64,000 nucleotides of DNA from Paraburkholderia saeva (GCF_907164555.1 NZ_CAJQZC010000007.1:62001-126000); one strand, 5' to 3'; counted from the first letter of the stretch, positions 50,196 to 60,083 are shown. Notes: generated by a model from the letters alone, not told the origin. Numbers and translations: made by a program.

Positions 50196-53126
50196 TTACT
50201 CGTAATCCGCCATCGGCACGCACGAGCAGAACAGGTTGCGGTCGCCATAGACGTTGTCCGCGCGGCCGACCGGCGGCCAGTATTTCTGCGCGATCAGCGA
50301 CTTCAGCGGGTACGCGGCTGTCTCACGTGCATACGCGTGCTTCCAGTCATCGGCGACGACGACCCTCGCAGTATGCGGCGCATGCCTCAGCGGATTGTCT
50401 TCGCGGTCGGCGCGGCCTTCTTCGACGGCGCGGATTTCCTCGCGGATCGCGATCATCGCCTCGATGAAGCGGTCGAGTTCTTCCTTCGATTCCGATTCGG
50501 TCGGCTCGACCATCAGCGTGCCCGGCACCGGGAAGCTCATCGTCGGCGCGTGGAAACCGTAGTCCATCAGGCGCTTGGCGACGTCGTCCACACTGATGCC
50601 GCTTGAATCCTTGATCGGCCGCAGATCCAGAATGCATTCGTGCGCGACGAGTCCGCCCGGGCCCGAATAGAGCACCGGGTAATGCGGCGCAAGCCGGTTC
50701 GCAACATAGTTCGCGTTCAGGATCGCGACTTCGGTGGCTGCGGTCAGGTTCTTCGCGCCCATCATCGCGATGTACATCCACGAAATCGGCAGGATCGACG
50801 CCGAGCCATACGGCGCGGCCGACACGGCGCCGATGCCGCTCGCATCACGCTCGTAGCCCGACGACGCCTGGTTCGGCAGGAATTTCGCCAGATGCGCGCC
50901 GACCGCGACCGGGCCGACGCCCGGTCCGCCGCCGCCGTGCGGAATGCAGAACGTCTTGTGCAGGTTCAGGTGCGAGACGTCGCCGCCGAACTGGCCCGGC
51001 GCCGTGAGGCCGACCATTGCGTTCATGTTCGCACCGTCCACGTACACCTGACCGCCGTGCGCGTGCACAATTTCGCAGATTTCGCGCACATTGGCTTCGA
51101 ATACGCCGTGCGTCGACGGATACGTGATCATGATCGCGGCGAGCTTGTCGGCGTGCTGCGCGGCCTTCTTCTTCAGATCGTCGATATCGACGTTGCCTTG
51201 CGCGTCGCACGCGACGACGACGACCTGCATGCCGGCCATCTGCGCCGAAGCCGGGTTCGTGCCGTGCGCCGAAGCGGGAATCAGGCAGACGTTGCGATGG
51301 CCTTCGCCGCGCGACGCGTGGTACGCGTGGATGATCAGCAGGCCCGCATATTCGCCCTGCGAGCCGGCGTTCGGTTGCAGCGAAACGGCCGCGTAGCCGG
51401 TCGCCGCAACCAGCATCTGTTCGAGCTGGTCGATCATTTCGCGGTAGCCGACGGTTTGCTCGGCCGGTGCGAACGGATGGATCTGGCCGAATTCCGGCCA
51501 CGTGACCGGCAGCATTTCGGACGTCGCGTTCAGCTTCATCGTGCACGAGCCAAGCGGGATCATCGAGCGGTCGAGCGCCAGGTCCTTGTCCGACAGGCTG
51601 CGCAGATAGCGCAGCATTTCCGTCTCCGAATGGTGACGGTTGAACACGTGATGCGTGAGATACGCGCTCGTACGTTCCAGCGAAGCCGGGAACGAATCTG
51701 CGGCGCCGAGCGCTGCGTCTAGCGCGTCGACCTGCGGCACGTCGTTCACGAACGCCGCCTGCGCGAACGCGGCCAGCAGATCGGCGAGATCGCTGCGCTT
51801 CGTGGTTTCGTCGACGGAAATGCCGACGCGCGTTTCGCTCACACGACGCAGGTTGATGCCCTTCGCCGTCGCCGCGTCGTGCAGCGCCTGCGTGCGCGCG
51901 CCGGTTTCGAACGTGAGCGTGTCGAAGAACGTTTCGTTGACGAGTTTGTAGCCGAGCTGCTTCGCGCCTTCGGCAAGCAGGGCGGCGATGCGGTTCACGC
52001 GCAGCGCGATCGTCTTCAAGCCGTGCGGGCCGTGATAGACGGCGTACATGCTCGCCATGATCGCGAGCAGCGCCTGCGCGGTACACACGTTCGACGTGGC
52101 TTTCTCACGGCGGATATGCTGCTCGCGGGTTTGCAGCGCGAGACGCAGCGCCGGATTGCCCTGCGCGTCGACGGTGACGCCGACGAGACGCCCCGGCATC
52201 TGGCGCTTGAATTCGTCGCGCACGGCGAGATAGGCCGCGTGCGGGCCACCGAAGCCGACCGGCACGCCAAAGCGCTGCGTGTTGCCGACGGCCACGTCCG
52301 CGCCCCATTCGCCCGGCGGCGTCAGGACGGTCAGCGCGAGCAGGTCGGCGGCGACCACCACGTGGCCGCCCGCAGCGTGGATGGCGTCGGCCAGCGCACG
52401 GTAATCGCGCACGTCGCCGTTCACGCCGGGGTATTGCAGCAGCACGCCGAACGCGTTGGCGCTGGCGGCGTCGGCAGCCGGGCCGACCTTCACTTCGATG
52501 CCGACCGGCTTCGCGCGGGTCTGCACGACTTCGATGGTTTGCGGCAGGACGTCGTCGGCGATGTAGAACACGTTCGACTTCGGTTTGCCGATGCGTTGCA
52601 GCAGCGTCATGGCTTCGGCGGCGGCGGTGGCTTCGTCGAGCAGCGACGCGTTCGAAATCGACAGCCCGGTCAGGTCGATCACCATCTGCTGAAAGTTCAG
52701 CAGCGCTTCGAGACGGCCCTGCGAAATTTCCGGCTGATACGGCGTGTAAGCCGTGTACCACGCGGGGTTTTCCAGCACGTTGCGCAGGATCACGGCCGGC
52801 GTGTGGGCGTTGTAATAACCCTGACCAATGTACGAGCGGAACACCTGGTTCTTGTCCGCGAGCTGGCGCAGTGCGGCGAGCGCTTCGGCTTCGCTCTTCG
52901 GCTGGGCGAAGGGGCCGAGCGGCAGCGTTTCGCTGCGACGGATCGTCTTTGGAATCACGGCGTCCATCAGCGCGGCGCGCGATGCGAAGCCGAGGGCTTC
53001 GAGCATTGCCTGCTGATCGGCGGAATCCGGGCCGATGTGCCGTTCGGCGAAGGCATCATGCACTTCGAGCGCGACGAGCGAGAGAGGAGTGCGGTTCATC
53101 AGACGATCCGGGTGTTCGAGCTTCAT
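50196..53126 (-). CDS. gcvP: Glycine dehydrogenase (decarboxylating), P-protein
   Basis: 976-residue single-chain P-protein of the glycine cleavage system. It decarboxylates glycine on PLP and passes the aminomethyl group to the lipoyl arm of GcvH. N-terminal half has FAERHIGPDSADQQAML and SNASLLDEATAAAEAM; the PLP lysine is in NLHKTFCIPHGGGGPG in the second half. Starts 66 bp after gcvH. Complete and of standard length. Confidence 0.97.
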   Translation of the reverse strand: MKLEHPDRLMNRTPLSLVALEVHDAFAERHIGPDSADQQAMLEALGFASRAALMDAVIPKTIRRSETLPLGPFAQPKSEAEALAALRQLADKNQVFRSYIGQGYYNAHTPAVILRNVLENPAWYTAYTPYQPEISQGRLEALLNFQQMVIDLTGLSISNASLLDEATAAAEAMTLLQRIGKPKSNVFYIADDVLPQTIEVVQTRAKPVGIEVKVGPAADAASANAFGVLLQYPGVNGDVRDYRALADAIHAAGGHVVVAADLLALTVLTPPGEWGADVAVGNTQRFGVPVGFGGPHAAYLAVRDEFKRQMPGRLVGVTVDAQGNPALRLALQTREQHIRREKATSNVCTAQALLAIMASMYAVYHGPHGLKTIALRVNRIAALLAEGAKQLGYKLVNETFFDTLTFETGARTQALHDAATAKGINLRRVSETRVGISVDETTKRSDLADLLAAFAQAAFVNDVPQVDALDAALGAADSFPASLERTSAYLTHHVFNRHHSETEMLRYLRSLSDKDLALDRSMIPLGSCTMKLNATSEMLPVTWPEFGQIHPFAPAEQTVGYREMIDQLEQMLVAATGYAAVSLQPNAGSQGEYAGLLIIHAYHASRGEGHRNVCLIPASAHGTNPASAQMAGMQVVVVACDAQGNVDIDDLKKKAAQHADKLAAIMITYPSTHGVFEANVREICEIVHAHGGQVYVDGANMNAMVGLTAPGQFGGDVSHLNLHKTFCIPHGGGGPGVGPVAVGAHLAKFLPNQASSGYERDASGIGAVSAAPYGSASILPISWMYIAMMGAKNLTAATEVAILNANYVANRLAPHYPVLYSGPGGLVAHECILDLRPIKDSSGISVDDVAKRLMDYGFHAPTMSFPVPGTLMVEPTESESKEELDRFIEAMIAIREEIRAVEEGRADREDNPLRHAPHTARVVVADDWKHAYARETAAYPLKSLIAQKYWPPVGRADNVYGDRNLFCSCVPMADYE

Positions 53127-53192
53127 GAGGTGTTCCTGGCGGTGCGGCGATCCGGCAATGCGTGCCGGTGCCGCACCTGACGTGTTGAGAAA

Positions 53193-53573
53193 TTACTCGC
53201 CGATGGACTTCGAATACGCGTCGGCGTCGATCAGGCGGTCGGTGGCGGCGCCGGCGGCCGGTTTGACCTTGAAGAGCCAGCTGTCGTACGGCGCGCCGTT
53301 GACCGAATCGGGTGTGTCGGCAAGTGCCGTGTTCGATTCGACGATCTCGCCCGAAACCGGCGCGTAGATGTCCGAAGCCGCTTTCACGGATTCGATCACC
53401 GCGACGGCGTCACCGGCCGTCACCGTGCGGCCGGCTTCCGGCAGTTCGAGAAAAACGATGTCGCCGAGCGCTTCCTGCGCGTGGTCGGTGATGCCGACCG
53501 TCAGCGTGCCGTCGGCTTCGGTGCGGACCCATTCGTGCGATTCGGTGTATTTCAGATCGGCCGGGATGCTCAT
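53193..53573 (-). CDS. gcvH: Glycine cleavage system H protein
   Basis: 126 residues; the lipoyl-attachment Lys64 is in VIESVKAASDIYAPV. Shuttles the aminomethyl group between GcvP, GcvT and lipoamide dehydrogenase. Middle gene of gcvTHP, 60 bp after gcvT. Confidence 0.97.
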   Translation of the reverse strand: MSIPADLKYTESHEWVRTEADGTLTVGITDHAQEALGDIVFLELPEAGRTVTAGDAVAVIESVKAASDIYAPVSGEIVESNTALADTPDSVNGAPYDSWLFKVKPAAGAATDRLIDADAYSKSIGE

Positions 53574-53633
53574 CGGATGCTCCTGTTGCGTATGTTGGCT
53601 GTATTGGGCTTGAAGGATGGACGCGCGCGCGGC

Positions 53634-54752
53634 TCAGGCAGCGAGCACCTTGCCGTTGCGCACGAACGGCAGTTTTACCACGCTTGCGGGTAAGGCTTTG
53701 TCACGGATCTGCACATGGACGACGTCGCCCGGCTGCACGCCCTTCGGCACGCGCGCGAAGGCGATCGACTCCTGCATCGTCGGCGAAAACGTGCCGCTCG
53801 TGATTTCGCCGTCGCCGTGGGGCGTGACCACCTTCTGGTGCGCGCGCAGCACGCCGCCCGCCTTGCCGTTTTCCTTCTGCAGGATGAGACCGACGAACGC
53901 CGAGCGCGCGCCGTCCGCCTCCAGTTTCGCGCGTCCGACGAAGTCGCGCGCATTCACGAGATCGACGGTCCACGCGAGGCCTGCGTCGAGCGGCGAGACG
54001 GCGTCGTCCATATCCTGGCCGTACAGGTTCATGCCCGCTTCGAGGCGCAGCGTGTCGCGTGCGCCCAGACCGCACGGACGCACGCCCTGTGCCTGCAATG
54101 CCTTCCACAGCGCGTCGACGTGCGTGGCCGGCACGATGATCTCGAAGCCGTCTTCGCCCGTATAGCCGGTGCGCGCGACGGTCAGTTCGCCAAACGGCGT
54201 ATCCGCGACGCGCGCGGCGTTGAAAGGCTTCAGTGCTTCGGTAGCGGCGCGGGCGGCCGGCACGGTCTGCCAGACCTTTTCGCGCGCGTTCGGGCCCTGA
54301 ACGGCGACGATCGCGTAATCTCGGCGCGCTTCGATCTTCAGGCCGAAGCCCTGTTCTGCGTTCAGCTTGTTGAACCAGGCGAGGTCTTTGTTGGCGGTTC
54401 CGGCGTTCACGACGACGCGGAAGTAATCTTCGCTGAAGTAGTACACGATCAGGTCGTCGATCACGCCGCCTTCGGGGTTCAGCAGGCAGGAATAGAGCGC
54501 GCGGCCGGCCGTCTGCAGTTTGGCGACGTTGTTCGCAAGCGCGAAGGCGAAGAATTCGCGGACTTTGGCGCCCGTGAAGTCGACGACGCACATGTGCGAG
54601 ACGTCGAACATGCCGGCGTCGGTACGCACGGCGTGATGTTCGTCGATCTGCGAGCCGTAGTTGACGGGCATGTCCCAGCCGCCAAAGTCGACCATGCGGG
54701 CGTTGAGCGCGCGATGCGTCGCGTGGAGCGGGGTGTGTTTGAGTTCAGTCAT
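53634..54752 (-). CDS. gcvT: Aminomethyltransferase, T-protein
   Basis: 372 residues from ATG 54752 (GAGG upstream; the frame extends to 54812 but the start MTELKHTPLHATHRAL matches the family). Moves the methylene group from GcvH to tetrahydrofolate. VDFGGWDMPVNYGSQIDEHHAVR and FDVSHM are at the N-terminus and RTGYTGEDGFEI is central. First gene of the operon, 84 bp after a tandem glycine riboswitch, so expression should rise with glycine. Confidence 0.97.
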   Translation of the reverse strand: MTELKHTPLHATHRALNARMVDFGGWDMPVNYGSQIDEHHAVRTDAGMFDVSHMCVVDFTGAKVREFFAFALANNVAKLQTAGRALYSCLLNPEGGVIDDLIVYYFSEDYFRVVVNAGTANKDLAWFNKLNAEQGFGLKIEARRDYAIVAVQGPNAREKVWQTVPAARAATEALKPFNAARVADTPFGELTVARTGYTGEDGFEIIVPATHVDALWKALQAQGVRPCGLGARDTLRLEAGMNLYGQDMDDAVSPLDAGLAWTVDLVNARDFVGRAKLEADGARSAFVGLILQKENGKAGGVLRAHQKVVTPHGDGEITSGTFSPTMQESIAFARVPKGVQPGDVVHVQIRDKALPASVVKLPFVRNGKVLAA

Positions 54753-54835
54753 GGGGCCTCGGGCGTCTCGCGAATCATGAAAGGCCATGTGACGACAACG
54801 CCCGCAGCGCATGGCGGCGGGTGCTTCGATACATG

Positions 54836-55110
54836 ACCCCTCTGTCCTCGATACCTGAGAGATTGCGCTACCGGATCAGTGAGCCTGCCACGGTGAACGC
54901 GCGCCCCTTCGGTGGGCAGCCTGCCGGTCGCGCGATGAAAGCGCAACGACGGCTACTGCCGCTCTCCAGAGTGCGAAAAACGCGGGATTGCGATGAGTCT
55001 GCAAGCCGGTTCTTCGACGCAGTCGGTCCTTTTGCCTGAGAGTTTGCGGGTGTGCCCCTTCGGCGGCGCGGCCTGCGATATTCAGCGGCCAGCACGCTCT
55101 CCCGACGCGT
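54836..55110 (-). promoter_or_regulatory. Tandem glycine riboswitch
   Basis: Two aptamers in the gcvT leader. On the minus strand each reads GGAGAG at the 5' side, a CCGAAGGGGC core, and CTCTCAGG near the end: aptamer 1 at about 55110-55023 (closing in CTCTCAGGCAAAAGGAC), aptamer 2 at about 54975-54836 (closing in CTCTCAGGTATCGAGGACAG). This is the typical activating glycine riboswitch of gcv operons. A GC-rich hairpin around 54800-54826 before gcvT may be the expression platform. Confidence 0.93.
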
Positions 55111-55116
55111 GCGGCG

Positions 55117-55145
55117 AATGTACGCGAGGCCCCCAGCCTTGTCAA
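55117..55145 (-). promoter_or_regulatory. Promoter of the gcvTHP operon
   Basis: On the minus strand TTGACA (55145-55140) and TACATT (55122-55117) are separated by 17 bp. The start point would fall at about 55110, directly at the first riboswitch stem. Confidence 0.85.
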
Positions 55146-55265
55146 ATTGAGACGGCTGGCCCGCGCGGACGCTGCGTCAGCCGGGTTTGCGCACCCAAAT
55201 GCCGGCTGCGGCTGGCGTCGCCGGAAGGCAGCGCCAGCGCCGCGTTCCGGCTCCCGTCGGCGCGC

Positions 55266-56315
55266 TCAGCCGATACGCTGGAACGGCAGGCGACGGCCTT
55301 CCTGCGCGCTCTCGTTTGCCAGCTCGATGATCGTCATGACGTCGACCGCTTCTTCCGGGCAGACCGGGAACGCGACGCCGTCGTGGATCGCCGCGGCCAG
55401 CGACCGGTAGAAGTTCGCGTATTCGCCGTCGCGGGTCGGAAGCGGGCGCTCGACCTCGAGCTCACCGTCCAGCTCGCGCAGCAGGCCGGGCTCGTTGCCG
55501 CCGCCGAATTCGACGTCGCCCGGATGCAGGCCGGCTTTCAGCTGGTCTTCCTGGGTGTCGAGGCCACATTTCACATAGCTGCCGCGTGTGCCGTGAATCG
55601 CGAAGCGCGGCGGCGCGATGGCCGCGAGCGCCGTGGCGTGCAGCACGACTTCCTTGTCCGGATAGCCGAGTTGCAGGTGAACGTAGTCCGGCGCCGTGCC
55701 TTCGTCGCGACGGATGCTGACCGTCGCCATGACCGTCGACGGCAGGCCGAACAGCACGAGCGCCTGGTCGATCAGATGCGGCCCGAGATCGAACAGCAGG
55801 CCGCCGCCGCGCGCCGCTTCCTCGCGCCAGCGTTGCTTGACGGCGGGCCGGAAGCGGTCGAAGTGCGATTCATAGTGCGTGATGCGCCCCAGTTCGCCGC
55901 TCGCGACCAGATCGCGCACCGTCAGGAAATCGCCGTCCCAGCGACGGTTGTGAAAGGGCGCGAACACGAGCTTCTTCTGGCGCGCGAGTTCGGCGAGCGT
56001 GCGGGCGTCGGCGGCGGAAAGCGTGACCGGCTTGTCGACAACGACGTGTTTGCCCGCTTCGAGCACGCGTTTTGCGAGATCGAAGTGCGTGTCGTTCGGC
56101 GTCGCGATGACCACGCATTCGATGTCGGGGAGGGCGAGCAGCGCACCGAGGTCCGGGACGATCGCGGCGTCCGGATAGTCGGCGAGCGCCTTGTCGGGCT
56201 GGCCTGTGGCGATCGCCGCGACACTCGCGCGGCCGCAGTTCTGGATTACGGGTGCATGGAACGTGGCGCCGGCAAAACCGTAGCCCATCAACCCTGTTTT
56301 CAGCGATGAAGACAT
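55266..56315 (-). CDS. Gfo/Idh/MocA-family oxidoreductase
   Basis: 349 residues from ATG 56315 (AGGAAG upstream). N-terminal NAD(P) fold with GLMGYGFAGATFHAP, then VVIATPNDTHFDLAKRVLEAGKHVVVDKPVTLS (residues about 70-102), whose Asp-Lys-Pro is the family's catalytic motif EKP/DKP. C-terminal alpha/beta substrate domain. Like E. coli YdgJ. Substrate is probably a sugar or polyol, not identifiable here. The gene stands alone, facing away from rep. Confidence 0.88.
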   Translation of the reverse strand: MSSSLKTGLMGYGFAGATFHAPVIQNCGRASVAAIATGQPDKALADYPDAAIVPDLGALLALPDIECVVIATPNDTHFDLAKRVLEAGKHVVVDKPVTLSAADARTLAELARQKKLVFAPFHNRRWDGDFLTVRDLVASGELGRITHYESHFDRFRPAVKQRWREEAARGGGLLFDLGPHLIDQALVLFGLPSTVMATVSIRRDEGTAPDYVHLQLGYPDKEVVLHATALAAIAPPRFAIHGTRGSYVKCGLDTQEDQLKAGLHPGDVEFGGGNEPGLLRELDGELEVERPLPTRDGEYANFYRSLAAAIHDGVAFPVCPEEAVDVMTIIELANESAQEGRRLPFQRIG

Positions 56316-56573
56316 GCGAACTTCCTGCAAGAGCGGCGCGCGGCGGGGGCGGCGCGCAACGCTGTAATTGTGACACGGTGGCCGGCGGCAGCGTTCTCCC
56401 GCGCCGCGTCATTGGGGCTTTCATCCGTGTTAACATCGCGGGTCTCGTGCTGGCGGTCCGGGCCGGAAAAGCGTGCCGTAGCAAGCGCTTACACGCAGCC
56501 GGAGCCCCGCCAGGCCGCATGCCTTCCGGGCGAGTGCTTACTCGCCCTCAACCGCACTACCTTCCACTCAACG

Positions 56574-58658
56574 ATGTCCGCAGGCCTGAACTCCGCCCAG
56601 AACGAAGCGGTGCGCTATCTCGATGGTCCCTGTCTCGTGCTCGCCGGCGCGGGCAGCGGAAAGACGCGCGTGATCACCCAGAAAATCGCGCACCTGATCG
56701 AAGCCAAGGGTTTCGAGCCACGTCACATCGCCGCCGTTACGTTTACCAACAAGGCAGCCGCGGAAATGCGCGAGCGCGTCGGCAAGTTGCTCGAAGGCAA
56801 AACGCTGACGACGCCCGGCAAGGAAGGCCGCAAGGTGCCCGTCAACCAGTTGACCGTGTGTACATTCCACTCGCTGGGCGTGCAGATCCTGCGCCAGGAA
56901 GCCGAGCACGTCGGGCTGAAGCCGCAGTTTTCGATCATGGATTCCGACGACTGCTTCGGCATGATCCAGGAACAGGTCGGCTCGACGGACAAGGGTTTCA
57001 TCCGCAAGATCCAGTCGATCATTTCGTTGTGGAAAAACGGCCTGATCATGCCCGAAGAGGCGATGACGCTCGCTTCGAACGAAGACGAGCATCAGGCTGC
57101 GATTGTCTACCGTAATTACGTCGCGACGCTGCACGCGTATCAGGCGGTCGATTTCGACGACCTGATCCGCCTGCCCGCCGAACTGTTCGCGAAGAACGAG
57201 CAGGTGCGCGACCGCTGGCAGAACAAGCTGCGTTATCTGCTGATCGACGAGTATCAGGATACCAACGCCTGCCAGTACGAGCTGCTCAAGCAGCTGGCCG
57301 GCCCGCGCGCCGCCTTCACCGCGGTGGGCGACGACGATCAGGCGATCTACGGCTGGCGCGGCGCCACGCTCGAAAACCTCGCGCAGCTCGGCAAGGATTT
57401 TCCGAAGCTGCACGTGATCAAGCTCGAGCAGAATTACCGGTCGACGGTGCGCATCCTGACCGCCGCGAACAACGTGATCGCGAACAATCCGAAGCTCTTC
57501 GAAAAGAAGCTGTGGTCGGAGCACGGCATGGGCGACACGATCACCGTCACCGGCTGTAACGACGAAGAGCACGAGGCCGAATCGGTGGTGTTCCGATTGT
57601 CGGCGCACAAGTTCGAGCGGCGCGCGCAGTTCCGCGACTACGCGATCCTGTATCGCGGCAACTTCCAGGCGCGCATCTTCGAGCAGGTGCTGCGGCGCGA
57701 GCGGATTCCGTATGTGCTGTCGGGTGGCCAGTCGTTTTTCGACAAGGCTGAGATCAAGGACATCTGCGCGTACCTGCGCCTCATCGCCAACGCCGACGAC
57801 GATCCCGCGTTCATCCGCGCGATCACCACGCCGCGCCGGGGCGTCGGCAATACGACGCTCGAAGCGCTCGGCTCGTTCGCCGGCCAGGCGAAGGTGTCGC
57901 TGTTCGAGGCGGTGTATATGGGCGGCATCGAGGCGCGGCTGTCCGCGCGTCAGGTCGAGCCGCTGCGCACTTTCTGCGATTTCATGCAGCGCCTGACCGA
58001 CCGCGCCGACAGCGATGCAGCGACCACGGTGCTCGACGACCTGATGGACGCGATCCACTACGAGGCGTACCTGTACGACGCGTTCGACGAGCGTCAGGCG
58101 CAGTCGAAGTGGCAGAACGTGCTGGAGTTTCTGGAGTGGCTCAAACGCAAGGGCACGAAGCCCGAGCCTGCAGCGGGCACTGAGCAGACCGGCTTCGACA
58201 ACGCGGATGGCCTCGCCGACACCGGCAAGAATCTGCTGGGCCTGATCCAGACGGTCGCGCTGATGTCGATGCTTGAAGGCAAGGACGAAGACCCGGACGC
58301 CGTGCGTCTTTCGACGGTGCACGCGTCGAAAGGGCTCGAGTATCCGCACGTGTTTCTGGTGGGCGTCGAGGAAGGCATCATGCCGCACCGCGGCGGCTCC
58401 GATGACGGCCCCGTCGACGAAGGCCGCATCGAGGAAGAACGCCGCCTGATGTATGTTGCGATCACGCGTGCGCAGCGCAGCCTGCATCTGAACTGGTGCA
58501 AGAAACGCAAGCGCGCGCGGGAGACGGTGGTGTGCGAGCCATCGCGATTCATCCCCGAAATGGCGCTCGACGAAGGCCCGCCGCCCACGCCGGAAGAAGC
58601 GCCCATGTCGCCGAAAGACCGGCTGGCGAGCCTGAAGGCGCTGTTGCAGAAGCCTTGA
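56574..58658 (+). CDS. rep: ATP-dependent DNA helicase Rep
   Basis: 694 residues from ATG 56574; the frame is open to 56370 but the upstream part lies in the spacer. UvrD/Rep family superfamily 1 helicase: LNSAQNEAVRYLDGPCLVLAGAGSGKT (N-terminus, Walker A AGSGKT), FTNKAAAEM, DEYQDTN, VGDDDQAIYGWRGA, QNYRS, and VHASKGLEYPHVF. The GDDDQ-IY-WRGA form and overall length fit Rep better than UvrD. It clears proteins ahead of the fork with the replicative helicase. Confidence 0.9.
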   Translation: MSAGLNSAQNEAVRYLDGPCLVLAGAGSGKTRVITQKIAHLIEAKGFEPRHIAAVTFTNKAAAEMRERVGKLLEGKTLTTPGKEGRKVPVNQLTVCTFHSLGVQILRQEAEHVGLKPQFSIMDSDDCFGMIQEQVGSTDKGFIRKIQSIISLWKNGLIMPEEAMTLASNEDEHQAAIVYRNYVATLHAYQAVDFDDLIRLPAELFAKNEQVRDRWQNKLRYLLIDEYQDTNACQYELLKQLAGPRAAFTAVGDDDQAIYGWRGATLENLAQLGKDFPKLHVIKLEQNYRSTVRILTAANNVIANNPKLFEKKLWSEHGMGDTITVTGCNDEEHEAESVVFRLSAHKFERRAQFRDYAILYRGNFQARIFEQVLRRERIPYVLSGGQSFFDKAEIKDICAYLRLIANADDDPAFIRAITTPRRGVGNTTLEALGSFAGQAKVSLFEAVYMGGIEARLSARQVEPLRTFCDFMQRLTDRADSDAATTVLDDLMDAIHYEAYLYDAFDERQAQSKWQNVLEFLEWLKRKGTKPEPAAGTEQTGFDNADGLADTGKNLLGLIQTVALMSMLEGKDEDPDAVRLSTVHASKGLEYPHVFLVGVEEGIMPHRGGSDDGPVDEGRIEEERRLMYVAITRAQRSLHLNWCKKRKRARETVVCEPSRFIPEMALDEGPPPTPEEAPMSPKDRLASLKALLQKP

Positions 58659-58708
58659 ACGTTGATTTTTACGTGATGCGGGGCGGCTAACGGCCAGCGA
58701 GGCAGACG

Positions 58709-58750
58709 AAAAAAATCCCTGCGACGCGCGATGCGTTCGCAGGGATTTTT
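58709..58750. terminator. Bidirectional terminator between rep and the cytochrome gene
   Basis: A-run, TCCCTGCG paired with CGCAGGGA around GACGCG-type loop sequence, then TTTTT. The A and T runs extend the stem, so it works in both directions for these convergent genes. Confidence 0.9.
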
Positions 58751-58756
58751 GCTTTG

Positions 58757-58784
58757 CCTGCCTGCCTGCCTGCCTGCCTGCCTG
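58757..58784. repeat. Tetranucleotide microsatellite (CCTG)7
   Basis: Seven perfect tandem CCTG units in the 148-bp spacer between convergent genes, right after the terminator. It is outside any coding frame. Confidence 0.95.
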
Positions 58785-58806
58785 CCGGCTTCGGTTTCGG
58801 ACCGGT

Positions 58807-59712
58807 TTACTTCACCGCGCTGACCATGTAATCAACGGCGGCTTTCACGTCGGCGTCGGATGCGTTCGAGCCACCCTTCGGCGGCATTGCGCCCTTGCCG
58901 TGCAGCGCGTAGTTGTAGACCGTATCCATCGGCTCCTTCAGACGCGGCGCCCAGGCGTCCTTGTCGCCGTACTTCGGCGCGTTGAGCACGCCAGCCGCGT
59001 GGCACGCCTGACATACCTGCGTGTAAAGCGCCTTGCCGGCCTGGGAGGCGTCCGCGCTTTGCGCGGCGCCGGAAGCGGGCGCCGCCTGCGGGACGCTCGC
59101 CATGGCGGCCATGGCCGCAGCGGCCTGCGCTGCACCGGCATCTGACGCACCTGCCGCGGCTGCGCCCGAAGCTGCGGCGGCGCCCGATGCGCCTGCGGCC
59201 GCGCCGGCAACCGGCACCGGCGGATCGGTGAAATTGGCGCCCGCGTTGTTCGCCATGTAGGCGACGGCGCGGCCGATTTCGTAATCGCTGTAGTCGTCCG
59301 GGCTCGTGCCGCCGCGCGCGGGCATCGCGCCCTTGCCGGTCAGCGCCGTGTGCCACAACGTGTCGAAGCCCTGCGCGATGCGCGGCGCCCAGTCGCCGGT
59401 ATTGGTGAATTTCGGCGCGCCCGCGGTGCCGGCGGCGTGACACGCGGAACAGACGGCTTTGTAGACTTCCTCGCCGGTTTTATAGACGCGCGGCGCATTG
59501 GCGTCGCGGATGTCGACCTGGGCTAGCGGGGTGATCCGCTGGTCGACGGCGGCGTCGGTGAGTCCATCGGTGCCGGCGCCGATGCGCGTGCCGTTGTCGA
59601 CGTAGTAGGCCAGCAGAACGATGATGACAATCGGGACTGCAAATCCGGCGATGATCGCAGCGAACAGCTGTGCGGGGGTTTTGATCGGATTTCCGTGGGG
59701 TGCTTCGCTCAT
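58807..59712 (-). CDS. Membrane-anchored dihaem cytochrome c
   Basis: 301 residues. One N-terminal transmembrane helix (about 15-37), then a cytochrome c5-like domain with CSACH at 88-92 and methionine ligand in GAMPARGG, an Ala/Gly-rich flexible linker of about 60 residues, and a second domain with CQACH at 234-238 and GAMPPKGG. It faces the periplasm as an electron shuttle, probably between the bc1 complex and a terminal oxidase or reductase. GGAG precedes the ATG. A TATAAT on the minus strand at 59787-59792 is a possible -10. Confidence 0.92.
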   Translation of the reverse strand: MSEAPHGNPIKTPAQLFAAIIAGFAVPIVIIVLLAYYVDNGTRIGAGTDGLTDAAVDQRITPLAQVDIRDANAPRVYKTGEEVYKAVCSACHAAGTAGAPKFTNTGDWAPRIAQGFDTLWHTALTGKGAMPARGGTSPDDYSDYEIGRAVAYMANNAGANFTDPPVPVAGAAAGASGAAAASGAAAAGASDAGAAQAAAAMAAMASVPQAAPASGAAQSADASQAGKALYTQVCQACHAAGVLNAPKYGDKDAWAPRLKEPMDTVYNYALHGKGAMPPKGGSNASDADVKAAVDYMVSAVK

Positions 59713-60007
59713 GCTTGTCTCGTCTCCGGGGATATTGTGAGCGGTACAGCGTGACGGCTACGACCTGTTCTTTTATTACGAGGACGATTATAGACGCAGA
59801 GTTTCGGCGGCGGCGAGCCGGCAGGACGCTCTTCAGTAGGCGTTTACGCGAATCGTCTGATGTGCGGTTGTTTCCGGATGACGCGCGTCGAAGGCCGCTG
59901 GACGGGCTTCAGCGGCCGGCGCGGTGGACGGGTCACCCGAAACCGGGTATCCTCTCGGTCTTGCTTTGGCGCTGCCTTCGTTGATTTTGCGGCGCTTTTT
60001 GTGAAAT

Positions 60008-60083
60008 GCGCCCGTAGCTCAATGGATAGAGTACTGCCCTCCGAAGGCAGGGGTTGCTGGTTCGATCCCAGCCGGGCGCACCA
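60008..60083 (+). tRNA. tRNA-Arg (anticodon CCG)
   Basis: 76 bases with encoded CCA. Acceptor GCGCCCG pairs with CGGGCGC, the D-arm has AGCTCAATGGATAGAGT, the anticodon stem CTGCC/GGCAG holds loop CTCCGAA (anticodon CCG), and the T-arm has GGTTCGATCC. It reads codon CGG. Sequence character changes after it. The spacer before it (59713-60007) holds only the possible cytochrome promoter. Confidence 0.97.

Noticed and set aside
56568..58487. 639-codon open frame antisense to rep
   Set aside because: Mirror of the helicase gene in a high-GC genome; no recognisable domain or start signal.
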